Of a DNA stretch of 52,996 nucleotides, positions 1-7,672 are shown piece after piece. Every line of letters starts with the position of its first letter. Within the stretch, counting starts at the first letter, position 1. The DNA lies in contig JALOSF010000007.1 of NCBI GenBank assembly GCA_025458525.1, forward strand, positions 1 to 52,996, given 5' to 3'. The notes under the pieces are model-generated. The model was not told the DNA's origin. It made no database searches and worked only from the letters and a program-made list of their open reading frames with translations. Source of the DNA: Cypionkella sp. Lineage in GTDB: Bacteria; Pseudomonadota; Alphaproteobacteria; Rhodobacterales; Rhodobacteraceae. A program made the translations under genes and the position numbers.

Positions 1-55
1 CATGCGCCATGTCATTGAACAAGGCTTCATTGTCGCGGTCGATTTCGGTCTTCAT
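1..55 (-). CDS. Start of a gene running off the left edge (unknown product)
   Basis: A short reading frame on the minus strand begins with ATG at base 55 and reads MKTEIDRDNEALFNDMAH before leaving the window. A purine-rich AAAGGA lies about 8 bases upstream of the ATG, a good ribosome binding site. The residues are charged and hydrophilic, but too few to place in a family. It would be the next gene of the integrated element after the DUF3987 gene, separated from it by the AT-rich repeat region. Confidence 0.4.
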   Translation of the reverse strand, partial: MKTEIDRDNEALFNDMAH

Positions 56-106
56 TTCGGCGTTCCTTTCTTCCCACATTGGGGCGGTTTCGTTGTCGCA
101 GGCTTG

Positions 107-354
107 AAGTAGACGGGTGGAAAGTTTCCCCTCAAAATCTCCACCGACTAACCTGCTGTTTTTACTTACTATTATATAAGAAATAGAAAAGTAGAAGAAG
201 TAGACAAGAAGCAAGGAACAGCGGAAGAACGTACATTAAATAAAGGTCCGACCGTATTAAGAGAGATAGAGCAAAGTTCCTGTCTACTTTTCTAATTTGA
301 TACTTTTACGCAATATCAATGGGTTAGAGCATACTGCATCTGTCCACCTTTCTA
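107..354. repeat. AT-rich region with iteron-like repeats (possible replication or control region)
   Basis: This gene-free stretch is strikingly AT-rich beside the GC-rich surroundings. TGTCTACTTTTCTA (281-294) recurs as TGTCCACCTTTCTA (341-354), exactly 60 bases later, the second copy covering the DUF3987 stop codon. A perfect 12-base inverted copy, TAGAAAAGTAGA, lies at 184-195 against 283-294. Partial copies GTAGAC occur at 109-114 and 200-205. An AT-rich tract with clustered short repeats next to a primase/helicase-type gene is typical of small-element replication origins, but operators for an element regulator would look similar. The function is inferred. Confidence 0.5.
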
Positions 355-1839
355 CTCCAAAAAGCTTTCCGGGCGCGCTATGGCGTAGGCATTGCCCGCA
401 TAGTCGAAGTCTTTCGACAAAACAGCCTTTGACATTTCGGCCAGTTCGCCACTTTCGACCATAATTCGAAGCGTATGCTTTACAGCTTCACTTGATTTGC
501 CAAATGCAGCGTCCTTGAACGGTTTCAACTTCGTGACACTTCGAAGGATATATCCGTATGGAACAATTCGCATTCGATGCAACGCCGATGCATTGGCACC
601 CGCATACGAAGCTACTTCGGGCCATGCGACGACAAGATAACGGCGGATTGCGCGTCTAATTTCGTTTAGACGGGCGACTTCGCTTTGTGACACGTCGCCA
701 ACTTCGCCATCTTCGAACTTGTTCAACAGCCGTTCGATACTGCAAGTAACAAGAGATATGGCCCAACGTGCATCGCAGATTTCAATTGTGGGCTTATAGA
801 GATTGCGACCGACGGCAAGGACACCCGCAACGCGCGAAGCGTGGACATATCCCCGGCCCCAAACCGCCCGCTTGTATTCGTCCTGCGCTTGGTCGCGGCC
901 TTCGTCGCAAGTATTTCGAAAGTCGGTAAGTTCGGCTGTCGCGCTTTCGGATATTTCAACTTCTACGACGGTCTTTGCATGATTGAGATTTAGAGACTGA
1001 CTGCAAAGGCTTGCCAGTTCTTCAAGAAGTTGGGCGCTTGGTTCAACGCTTGCGTGACCTTCGTTGTAGGGCGCAACGCGGTCTTCGCTTTGCAGAATGA
1101 TGAACCGGGCGAAGAACCCGTTGCCCGTGTTGCGTTCGCTAACCACTTCGAAGAACGTCGTCGGGTTGCTGTCGCCAACTATCGTGACCGCCGGGGAATG
1201 CACGTCTTCAATGTTGTTGGCGCTGTCGGCGTATGCAGACTTCCGCAAGACGCTGCCTTTGCCGCCCTTTTCGGAAAGGTCCAATAGCATTTTTCGAAGG
1301 CTTTGCCGCGCTTCGCTGGCCTTCGGTGAAACGATTGGTTCAATCCATTCGCCAAACTCTGGAATGAACATGGCGAAGCAGGGCGGGTTCGACTTCGCCG
1401 TATAGCGGTGCAGAGCGGGCTTTGACGATACGTCGCCGGGTCCGATGAAGGTTGCCGCGTCTGGCACCTTTGCGACGACGGCGTTCAAAAGGATTTCCGG
1501 CCCTTTGGTCGCGGCTTCCTTACCCGACGCAGACGGCGCAAGAAGAACGAAATATTCGTTCAACCCGGAACCTTTGACGTTGTATGCCCTGCCCACAATC
1601 CCGGCTACGAACCCAAGCGCACCGATCAACGCTGCCGACCGCATAGGGCGCGGGGCCTTCGCTTCGATGAACGCGGCGATTTCGCCAACAAGCCCGATAG
1701 GCAACGCGGGAAATTCGGGGAAATCTTCGGCTTCCGTCACGATGTATGAGTAGGGGCGTTCGACGGGCCACGACATGCTTTCGCCAAGCCAAGGCTTGTG
1801 GTCGCGGGCATTGAACGGGGTAAGCAATTTCGAAGACAT
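352..1839 (-). CDS. DUF3987-family primase/helicase-like protein of the integrated element
   Basis: A 495-residue protein resembling the DUF3987/YfjI family of plasmid, phage and island replication-associated proteins, which have a RecA/helicase-like P-loop core. A Walker-A-like APSASGKEA sits near residue 105; the final T/S is replaced by E, as I recall for other members. A hydrophobic stretch ending IPEFGEW looks like the Walker B position. I chose ATG at 1839; an in-frame TTG at 1860 would add seven residues but falls inside a tandem repeat. It follows alpA on the same strand with a hairpin between them, and is followed by the AT-rich repeat region. It may initiate or license replication of the element. 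Family call fairly sure, role inferred. Confidence 0.7.
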   Translation of the reverse strand: MSSKLLTPFNARDHKPWLGESMSWPVERPYSYIVTEAEDFPEFPALPIGLVGEIAAFIEAKAPRPMRSAALIGALGFVAGIVGRAYNVKGSGLNEYFVLLAPSASGKEAATKGPEILLNAVVAKVPDAATFIGPGDVSSKPALHRYTAKSNPPCFAMFIPEFGEWIEPIVSPKASEARQSLRKMLLDLSEKGGKGSVLRKSAYADSANNIEDVHSPAVTIVGDSNPTTFFEVVSERNTGNGFFARFIILQSEDRVAPYNEGHASVEPSAQLLEELASLCSQSLNLNHAKTVVEVEISESATAELTDFRNTCDEGRDQAQDEYKRAVWGRGYVHASRVAGVLAVGRNLYKPTIEICDARWAISLVTCSIERLLNKFEDGEVGDVSQSEVARLNEIRRAIRRYLVVAWPEVASYAGANASALHRMRIVPYGYILRSVTKLKPFKDAAFGKSSEAVKHTLRIMVESGELAEMSKAVLSKDFDYAGNAYAIARPESFLE

Positions 1840-1851
1840 TTTCGGCCCGAT

Positions 1852-1871
1852 CTTAGGCAAGGCTTAGGCAA
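1852..1871. promoter_or_regulatory. Tandem 11-base repeat upstream of the DUF3987 gene
   Basis: CTTAGGCAA occurs at 1852-1860 and 1863-1871, one helical turn apart. The complement of the second copy, TTGCCTAAGC, is also found in tandem just upstream of the integrase (4951-4969). Direct repeats at helical spacing are typical binding sites for excisionase/AlpA-type proteins or integrase arm domains. The protein that binds them is inferred. Confidence 0.45.
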
Positions 1872-1933
1872 AGCGCCGCTTCCCTGCACATTGTTATGAA
1901 TTTCAATGGTTTAAGGTTATCTATTTCGGTAAA

Positions 1934-1954
1934 TGGAAGCCAATACGGCTTCCA
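1934..1954 (-). terminator. Hairpin immediately after alpA
   Basis: TGGAAGCC (1934-1941) and GGCTTCCA (1947-1954) form a perfect 8-base stem with a 5-base loop, directly after the alpA stop codon. On the minus strand it is followed by a weak ATTTACC tract. It could partly separate alpA from the DUF3987 gene or set transcript levels. Confidence 0.5.
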
Positions 1955-2266
1955 TCACGCGCAACGCTTGCGATTTTCGGTCAATTCAACGACCAAGGCG
2001 CGAAGGTCGTCTTCGGTCGCGCCACGAATGCGGGCGGCAAGAATTGCGTTCACTTCGGAAGCGGGCCATGCCGACGACTTTTCGCCAAGCTTGACAGGCC
2101 GAATGAAGGTGCCCTTCGCCATAGCTTCATACAGCGTTGGGCGGGCCATGCCCGTTACCGCGCAAACGTCGGGTGTGCGAAGCAAGGCGTTCGGCACAAG
2201 GGCCGCAGGCGTGAACGCCCGGTCGGGGCTGCCGTAGGAAGCGTTCGGGTTCGCGGGGGTATTCAT
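1955..2266 (-). CDS. AlpA-family excisionase-like DNA-binding protein
   Basis: A 103-residue protein with a MerR/AlpA-type winged helix: LLRTPDVCAVTGMARPTLYE is the helix-turn-helix, followed by a wing (FIRPVKLGEKSSAWP) and the usual closing helix SEVNAILAARI. AlpA proteins of integrative elements activate excision or the integrase promoter. ATG at 2266 is preceded by GGAG at 8 bases. The N-terminal 28 residues are low complexity and probably disordered. It lies between the HEPN-like gene and the DUF3987 gene on the same strand. The tandem 11-base repeats before the DUF3987 gene and the integrase are candidate targets (inference). Confidence 0.82.
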   Translation of the reverse strand: MNTPANPNASYGSPDRAFTPAALVPNALLRTPDVCAVTGMARPTLYEAMAKGTFIRPVKLGEKSSAWPASEVNAILAARIRGATEDDLRALVVELTENRKRCA

Positions 2267-2372
2267 GGGGCTGTCTCCACAAGTTCGGGCATGATTGCCC
2301 GTCTTGCGAAGGTTTGCCCTAGCCCCGCCCGCAGATATGCCACCAAAGGCGCGGGATTAGTGGCAGACGGCT

Positions 2373-2984
2373 TTAGGGTCGCGTCACGACAGGCTTGCCC
2401 GGCCCTGCACCGCCCGGAAACTGGTAGCCCATGTGGGTTACGGTATCTATTACGGAACAAATCAGGTCAGTAACATGCGCCTGAACTTGCGAAAGAAATT
2501 CAATATCGACCTTGCTTTCAAACTGAACCAAATTCCCTGTCGCACGATCCTTCTTCGTAAAGCGCGGAAGCGACCTGCCTTCATTGTCTGGCACCATCCA
2601 ACTGCCATGACAAAGCGTGTTCCGTAAGCTTGCGGCTTCTTTGATTGTCGCGACAAGTTCGCCGATGTTTTCGGTTGAATTGTTGGGGTTAGAGTTTGCG
2701 GCGTCTTCGAACTCTTTCGCCAAGTTCCAAAGCTGCGCCGTCATAATGCGTTCAAGTTGCTTTCCCCATTCTGCCACGGCCTTTTCGGCTTCTTCGGGTG
2801 GAATTGGTCTTGTCCCGGTGAATGCGAATATCCCCCGGCGCAATGTGTCTTCTAGAAACCCAAAGCTTGCAATCGCACGGCCCAAGTGTTCCCAAAATTC
2901 GGGCGTGTGGCGATGGGTCGGCCATTGCGACGGAAGGCTATTTCGATCAGTTATTGCCCGCTTCACTTCGCCGTCTTCTGACAC
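2373..2984 (-). CDS. HEPN-like hypothetical protein with an RNxxxH motif
   Basis: A 203-residue, mostly helical protein that I do not recognise as a named family. Residues 121-126 read RNTLCH, matching the R-polar-X3-H signature of HEPN-fold ribonucleases; it sits at the start of a predicted helix after an acidic helix (ENIGELVATIKEAA), as in that fold. HEPN proteins are common toxins and defence effectors on mobile elements. The start is GTG at 2984, 12 bases after the upstream stop, with only a weak GGCGG. No antitoxin (MNT nucleotidyltransferase) gene is visible next to it. The nuclease role is an inference from one motif. Confidence 0.45.
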   Translation of the reverse strand: MSEDGEVKRAITDRNSLPSQWPTHRHTPEFWEHLGRAIASFGFLEDTLRRGIFAFTGTRPIPPEEAEKAVAEWGKQLERIMTAQLWNLAKEFEDAANSNPNNSTENIGELVATIKEAASLRNTLCHGSWMVPDNEGRSLPRFTKKDRATGNLVQFESKVDIEFLSQVQAHVTDLICSVIDTVTHMGYQFPGGAGPGKPVVTRP

Positions 2985-2996
2985 GCTACACCGCCA

Positions 2997-3536
2997 TTAC
3001 TTAGGGTTGTGGGCAACATGACATGCGGCCCGGTAGGCGTCACGGAATTTTTGAAGCTGCGAACGTTGAAACTTGCCGAACGTTTCATCGTCAACTTGAT
3101 CCAAAGCGGCTTCGGGCTTCATACGTTCGTAAGCGATTTCGCCGATTGCCATTGGCTTCACTTCGTCGGGTTGCACGCCATAGGGTCGCAGAACTTCGGG
3201 GTTGCTCATGGTCGTATGCCGTGCCTGAACTTCGTCGGGGTTCAAGCCGAAGTCTTCAAGTTCGCAGATACGTTTGCCCACAATAAGCCAAGCATCGGGG
3301 TCGGCTGCGGGCTTGCCGCGACCGTTCTTCAAGCCAAGACGGCGCAACAGTTCGGCGGGGTCGCGGTTGGCATAGTGAATGGCTTCGCCAAGCCATGCGG
3401 CAAGTTCACGCGGCACCGCTTCGCGTTTTTCTAGCGATAGCTGCACATCCTCTAGCCTTTCCCATGCTTCGGCTTGGTTTTTTGGGCGTGAGGTATCGGC
3501 GTGGCCGTCGAAGCCATAGGGAAGCGTCGCCATCAT
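2997..3536 (-). CDS. Hypothetical protein coupled to the integrase
   Basis: A 179-residue soluble protein starting MMATLPYGFDGH. The ATG at 3536 overlaps the integrase stop codon (ATGA), so it is probably translated by coupling; a longer reading from 3602 would run through the integrase C-terminus and is unlikely. It has an acidic, helix-rich middle, a short ELLRRLGLKNGRGKPA segment and a C-terminal KFQRSQLQKFRDAYRAAC helix. I do not recognise a family. The coupling suggests a role tied to integrase expression, or a cargo gene relying on the integrase transcript. Confidence 0.6.
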   Translation of the reverse strand: MMATLPYGFDGHADTSRPKNQAEAWERLEDVQLSLEKREAVPRELAAWLGEAIHYANRDPAELLRRLGLKNGRGKPAADPDAWLIVGKRICELEDFGLNPDEVQARHTTMSNPEVLRPYGVQPDEVKPMAIGEIAYERMKPEAALDQVDDETFGKFQRSQLQKFRDAYRAACHVAHNPK

Positions 3537-4936
3537 GCCACCCCCGCCCGCAGTTGAACGACCTTCGCGGCAACCGCTTCGCCCTGACAGAAGCCCGCCC
3601 AAGCCGCCATCATGGCCCGGCGCTGTTCAACAAGATCGGTTCGGCGATATCGCTGTTCGACTTCGTTGCCGACGCGATGCGCCAAGGCGATTTCGGATTG
3701 AATGTTGTCGATACCCGCTTCTGTCGCCCAATCCTTGAAGGTGCTGCGAAGGCCATGCGGCACGGCAGGGCGCGGTTGCGGGGTTTCGGCGGGGTCTTCG
3801 GGTTGTGTCAGAACATGCGGGTCAATCCAGCCCTTGCCGTTCTTCTTCGCCTTGGCTTCGTTCATGCGTTTCATAACGGCGGAAATTGTGGCGTCTGACA
3901 TTTCGCCACCACGCGGGGCCGGGAAGACAAGCGCCTTCGGGTCTTTGTGATCGGCTTCGAAGTTCGGAAGCGCCTTCAAGACGACAATCGCGGCGTCGGA
4001 TAAGGGCACCGAATGCGGCTTTTTCATCTTCATGCGAACGGCGGGGATAGTCCAAATCTTCGCCGCAAGGTCAATTTCGCCCCATGTCGCGCCGCGAACT
4101 TCGCCCGACCGCGACGCGCAAAGGGTCACAAATTCCAGCGCCCGCGCTGCCATGCCTTCACGCTGGCGAAGATCGGCAAACCATGTGGGCAAGTCGGCTT
4201 GCGGGATTGCAGGATGGTTCTGCGCTTCGGCCTTCTTTTGATTCCCTATCCAGACTTCAAGCGTCTTCGGCGACGCCGGGTTGTCGGTTTCGCGGCAACC
4301 TTCGTCAATCGCCCAAGCGAACACGCTTTCCATACGACCGCGAACCCGGCGGGCCGTGTCGGTCTTCGTCGCCCAAATCGGCTTCAAAACTTCCTTCACG
4401 TCGTCAATCGTGATGGTGCCCACATCCTTGTCACCGATCTTTGGCACGGCATGAAGGTCAAGGCTTGCCCGCCATTGCTTGCGGTGCTTATCGCTGCGGA
4501 AATCTTCGATGCGACCCGACTTCATGTATTCCTCAAGCGCGTCGGCAAAGGTCACAATCTTCGGCGCGTCGGGGGTAGACTTCTTCGCGCGGTTCACTTC
4601 GACGGGGTTTTGCCCGGCTTCGACCATTTCCAAAAGTTCGGCGGAACGCTTGCGGGCTTCTTTGACCGATAGCCCGCGTTGCGTCTTCGGTTCGCCGTTC
4701 GGCGGCGTTGGCACCCAACGACCTAAACCCGTGCAGGAAGTCTTGCCATTCATGGTGAAGTAGAATTCCCATGACTTCGATACCTGTTCGACGCCCTTTG
4801 CGTTGACGTGCTTCGTCACCCGCAGGAACAGCCCGTCGGCCAACTTGTCGCGCAGGCGCATGACGGTCTTGCCCGGTTCCGGCCCCTTGACCGAAGCGAC
4901 GAACTTATCATCCAGCTTTTCATACTTGGGCGACAT
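3533..4936 (-). CDS. Tyrosine site-specific integrase (P4/DUF4102 type)
   Basis: A 467-residue integrase catalysing integration and excision of the element. Order: N-terminal arm-binding (DUF4102) domain at about 5-115, including a GLGRWVP-type strand; SAM-like core-binding domain at about 130-225; catalytic domain at 240-450. Visible active-site residues are Arg276 (ASRSGEVRGATW), His394 and Arg397 (PHGLRSTF), His420 (LAHRVGN) and nucleophile Tyr430 (VEQRYRRTDL). The complete set indicates an active enzyme. ATG at 4936 follows tandem TTGCCTAAGC repeats within 35 bases. It is the rightmost gene of the element, so the attachment site is expected in the 330 bases beyond. Confidence 0.93.
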   Translation of the reverse strand: MSPKYEKLDDKFVASVKGPEPGKTVMRLRDKLADGLFLRVTKHVNAKGVEQVSKSWEFYFTMNGKTSCTGLGRWVPTPPNGEPKTQRGLSVKEARKRSAELLEMVEAGQNPVEVNRAKKSTPDAPKIVTFADALEEYMKSGRIEDFRSDKHRKQWRASLDLHAVPKIGDKDVGTITIDDVKEVLKPIWATKTDTARRVRGRMESVFAWAIDEGCRETDNPASPKTLEVWIGNQKKAEAQNHPAIPQADLPTWFADLRQREGMAARALEFVTLCASRSGEVRGATWGEIDLAAKIWTIPAVRMKMKKPHSVPLSDAAIVVLKALPNFEADHKDPKALVFPAPRGGEMSDATISAVMKRMNEAKAKKNGKGWIDPHVLTQPEDPAETPQPRPAVPHGLRSTFKDWATEAGIDNIQSEIALAHRVGNEVEQRYRRTDLVEQRRAMMAAWAGFCQGEAVAAKVVQLRAGVA

Positions 4937-5270
4937 GCCAAAACCCTTCTGCCTAAGCGTTGCCTAAGCAAAAGCGCAGAAATAGGCGGTCAATGCAAGA
5001 CGGGTGCAGACGACACAATGCGGCAAGCAATTGGAAACAATGGGTATTTCAGACAGCCCTAGACGGTAGCAGACATACCAATGGAAGCCCTACGGGCCAC
5101 CAATTTACCCATAGGCTGACATCGACGGCTCAGGTTGTTTATGACTTGCTAGTCCCTTGGCGCGCTGGTGTTTGGCGTCCGCTATCTCTCCATCTTACCT
5201 GACCCTAGGTGCATCGATCCGTCAATCCGGACACGACCAATGCCGCGTCGGGCCTGTGTGCGGCGGGTGG
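4937..5270. other. Gene-free junction beside the integrase; tandem TTGCCTAAGC repeat at 4951-4969
   Basis: GCCTAAGC occurs at 4951-4958 and 4962-4969, spaced 11 bases, just upstream of the integrase start; the same repeat in the opposite orientation precedes the DUF3987 gene. The stretch to about 5200 is less GC-rich than what follows, so the element probably ends here. I looked for a tRNA or tmRNA 3' end, the usual target for this integrase class, and saw none. The right attachment site is therefore probably within this stretch but not located. Confidence 0.5.
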
Positions 5271-6173
5271 TCAGGGTTTCGGCCGCATGACCTCTCCCGC
5301 CGCCCCGGCCCTGGTTGGCCAGACTTCGAGCAGACCCGACAGGATCACCAGCGCCCCACCCAGCACTTCGGTTGCCGACAGACGCTCACCCGCAAAGACC
5401 GCGGCCGTGGCCGCGCCAAACACCACCTCTGTCATCAAAAGAATGCCGACCCGTGCCGGATCAAGCCGCACCGCGGCCCACAAAAGCGCGGCAATCGACA
5501 GCACCCACCAGACCACGCCGGTTGCAACCACCTGAAGCGCAACCGCGGACAAGTCGCCGGGGGCAAGGCTTGGCACAGGCTCCAGCAGCGGCGCGCAGAG
5601 CAAGGACGTGACAGCCGCGCCAAGCGCGAACAGCAAGGCGGAAGGCAGGGGCGCCAGGTCTGATCTGACCCGCATTCCGGCGGTGGCAAAGGCCCAGATC
5701 AGCCCTCCGGCGAAAGCCATCGCCTCTCCCAGACTGCCGGGCAGCGGCACCCCGCCATCGCCGCCCAGCATGATGATCAGACCGGCCATCCCCACGGCGA
5801 TGGCGACAAGACGCAACCGCGGCACCGGCGCGCGCAGCAGGTATTTTGCGATCAGCACGCTCCACACCGGGCTGAAGAACCACAGCAACACCACCAGCGC
5901 GACCTTGCCGTAAAGAAACCCGATGGAATAGAGCGCGAATGCAGCCCCCCCAAGCGCGATGGACGCCATCCCGACACGGTCCTTGCCACGCAGCGCAAAG
6001 CTGTCTTTCACCACAAAGGGAAGCAGCACAAGCGTCGAGGCCAACGTGATCGCCGCAGTCCCCCAGGCGCCGTCAAGCCCAAGGTCGGCAATCGCCCGCA
6101 CCGGCACCCAGTAAACGCCCCAGATGATACCCGTGGCAAGCACGACGGCCGAGGCCAGAACACTTGTGGTCAT
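5271..6173 (-). CDS. EamA/DMT-family membrane transporter
   Basis: A 300-residue inner-membrane protein with about ten hydrophobic segments in two EamA halves, as in the drug/metabolite transporter superfamily. Typical features are the N-terminal IIWGVYWVPVRAIADLG segment and a second-half LLMTEVVFGAATAAV segment. Substrate unknown; members export amino acids, bases or drugs, or take up nucleotide sugars. I place the start at ATG 6173 (MTTSVLAS), preceded by AGGAACAG; the in-frame ATG at 6191 merely reads through that binding site. It is the first host-like gene right of the integrated element and is divergent from the glycosyltransferase, so a link to that cluster is possible but not shown. 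Confidence 0.8.
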   Translation of the reverse strand: MTTSVLASAVVLATGIIWGVYWVPVRAIADLGLDGAWGTAAITLASTLVLLPFVVKDSFALRGKDRVGMASIALGGAAFALYSIGFLYGKVALVVLLWFFSPVWSVLIAKYLLRAPVPRLRLVAIAVGMAGLIIMLGGDGGVPLPGSLGEAMAFAGGLIWAFATAGMRVRSDLAPLPSALLFALGAAVTSLLCAPLLEPVPSLAPGDLSAVALQVVATGVVWWVLSIAALLWAAVRLDPARVGILLMTEVVFGAATAAVFAGERLSATEVLGGALVILSGLLEVWPTRAGAAGEVMRPKP

Positions 6174-6613
6174 CTTCTGTTCCTGTTCCATTCGCCCTGT
6201 CAAGGAGAGAGGGCATCTCCCGCGTCCCTCGGGCAAGGCGGCCCCTGCGGGTCAGATGCCTTTAGAATGCATGCCGGCCCGCGACGCGCCAGAGTGAAAC
6301 ACCAAACGCCGCCACCGGCGACGCTTTGCCCGCCCTGCTTGGCGCATCTGGCAGCACCGCTCCGGCGGGTTCGGGGCGCCGCGCGTTGCCTTGCTGGGTC
6401 CGCACCGCCAGCCATCAAGACGCCAGGCCATCGCGTTGACCGCCCCGTTCGTCGCTGGCCCCGGGGCCGGCCCCCCGCCCGAACCCGCGCCTTCACCGCG
6501 CGCGCATCCGGCGATTCCAGACCGCACGGCGGCGCGCTGCGGGAGCAGCCGCCTTGTCAGCCCGGCGAATGGCCCTAGAGTTCCGACCCGCTGACCCTGA
6601 CAAAGGCCTGTCG
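6174..6613. other. 440-base divergent intergenic region
   Basis: Very GC-rich spacer between the EamA transporter (minus) and the glycosyltransferase (plus). It contains palindromic GGCCCCGGGGCC near 6456-6467 and a TTGACC hexamer near 6436 that could be a -35 element. I see no convincing gene, RNA or repeat. Confidence 0.35.
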
Positions 6614-7672
6614 ATGATCCCTGCCGCCCTCGCCGTGCCCGGCGACATCACCACCGTCACCGGCGGTTACATCTATGACCGCCGCCTGCTGGAGGAGCTT
6701 CGCCATGCCGGGCGCACCATGCGCCTGATCCCTCTGTCGGACAGCTTCCCCTTTCCGACCGCGGCAGAAATGGCCGCCGATCTGGCGCTGTTGCAGGCGA
6801 TCCCGCCCGACTGCCCGGTGATGATCGACGGGCTGGCCTTTGGCGCGATGGACCCTGCGGGCGTTGCGGCGATTGTGGCGCCGATCGTCGCCCTGGTGCA
6901 TCATCCGCTGGCGCTGGAAACCGGGCTTGCCCCGGCCGAGGCGGCGCGCCTGTTTGAAACCGAGCGCGCCAACCTGCGCCACGCAGCCGAGGTGGTGGTG
7001 CCCAGCCCCCATACGGCGGCCCTGTTGGCCGAGCGTTACGGGGTGCCCGTGCAGCGCCTTCATGTGGCCCGGCCCGGAACGCAGCCACCGCCCGCCAACC
7101 CGCCGCGCCAGCCGGTGACACCGCCGCTGATCCTGTCTGTCGGCATCCTGCACCCCCGCAAGGGGCATGATGTGCTGATCGCGGCGCTGGCCCGGATCGA
7201 TGATCTGGACTGGCAGGCGCAGATCGTGGGCACACCCTGGCAGGCCGGTCACTCGGACAGCTTGCGTCAGCAGATCTCGGCCCTGGGGCTTGCGTCGCGG
7301 CTGCGGCTGGCAGAGGCTGTGCCAGCCGAGGCGCTGGCCGGGCTTTATGCCCAGGCCAGTGTCTTTGCACTGGCCACCCGCCACGAAGGCTATGGCATCG
7401 TGTTCAACGAGGCGCTGGCCCATGGCTTGCCCATCGTGTCCTGCCGCACCGGCGCCGTGCCCGACACGGTGCCCGGGGATGCGGGGATCCTTGTGCCCTG
7501 CGACGATGCGGCGGCCTTTGCCGAGGCCTTGCGCGCGCTGCTGACCGACCAAGGTCTGAGAACCGCCCTGTCCGACGCGGCACGCCGGCATGGCGCGACC
7601 CTGACGGATTGGGCCGAAACCGCGCGTATCGCCGGGCGGGCGCTGGACGCCGCAGCAAGGGGTGCCGCATGA
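6614..7672 (+). CDS. GT4-family glycosyltransferase
   Basis: A 352-residue GT-B fold glycosyltransferase. The N-terminal acceptor half starts MIPAALAVPGDI with a glycine-rich TVTGGYIYDRRL; the C-terminal half has the nucleotide-sugar strand LILSVGILHPRKGHDVL and the GT4 motif EGYGIVFNEAL. It would transfer a sugar from a nucleotide donor to an unknown acceptor in the cytoplasm. ATG at 6614 follows AAAGG at 7 bases; the upstream in-frame ATG at 6554 lacks such a site. Its last four bases overlap the start of the phosphatase gene (ATGA). Because of the RibA/PTPS/RibD-type genes nearby, the acceptor may be a small heterocycle rather than a polysaccharide (inference). Confidence 0.85.
   Translation: MIPAALAVPGDITTVTGGYIYDRRLLEELRHAGRTMRLIPLSDSFPFPTAAEMAADLALLQAIPPDCPVMIDGLAFGAMDPAGVAAIVAPIVALVHHPLALETGLAPAEAARLFETERANLRHAAEVVVPSPHTAALLAERYGVPVQRLHVARPGTQPPPANPPRQPVTPPLILSVGILHPRKGHDVLIAALARIDDLDWQAQIVGTPWQAGHSDSLRQQISALGLASRLRLAEAVPAEALAGLYAQASVFALATRHEGYGIVFNEALAHGLPIVSCRTGAVPDTVPGDAGILVPCDDAAAFAEALRALLTDQGLRTALSDAARRHGATLTDWAETARIAGRALDAAARGAA

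Noticed and set aside
3537-3602. Longer N-terminus for the gene after the integrase
   Set aside because: It would read through the integrase C-terminus with a Gly/Arg/Ser-rich sequence; ATGA coupling at 3536 is far better.
4937-5270. tRNA or tmRNA as integration target
   Set aside because: No T-arm consensus (GTTCGA-type) or acceptor stem could be found on either strand.
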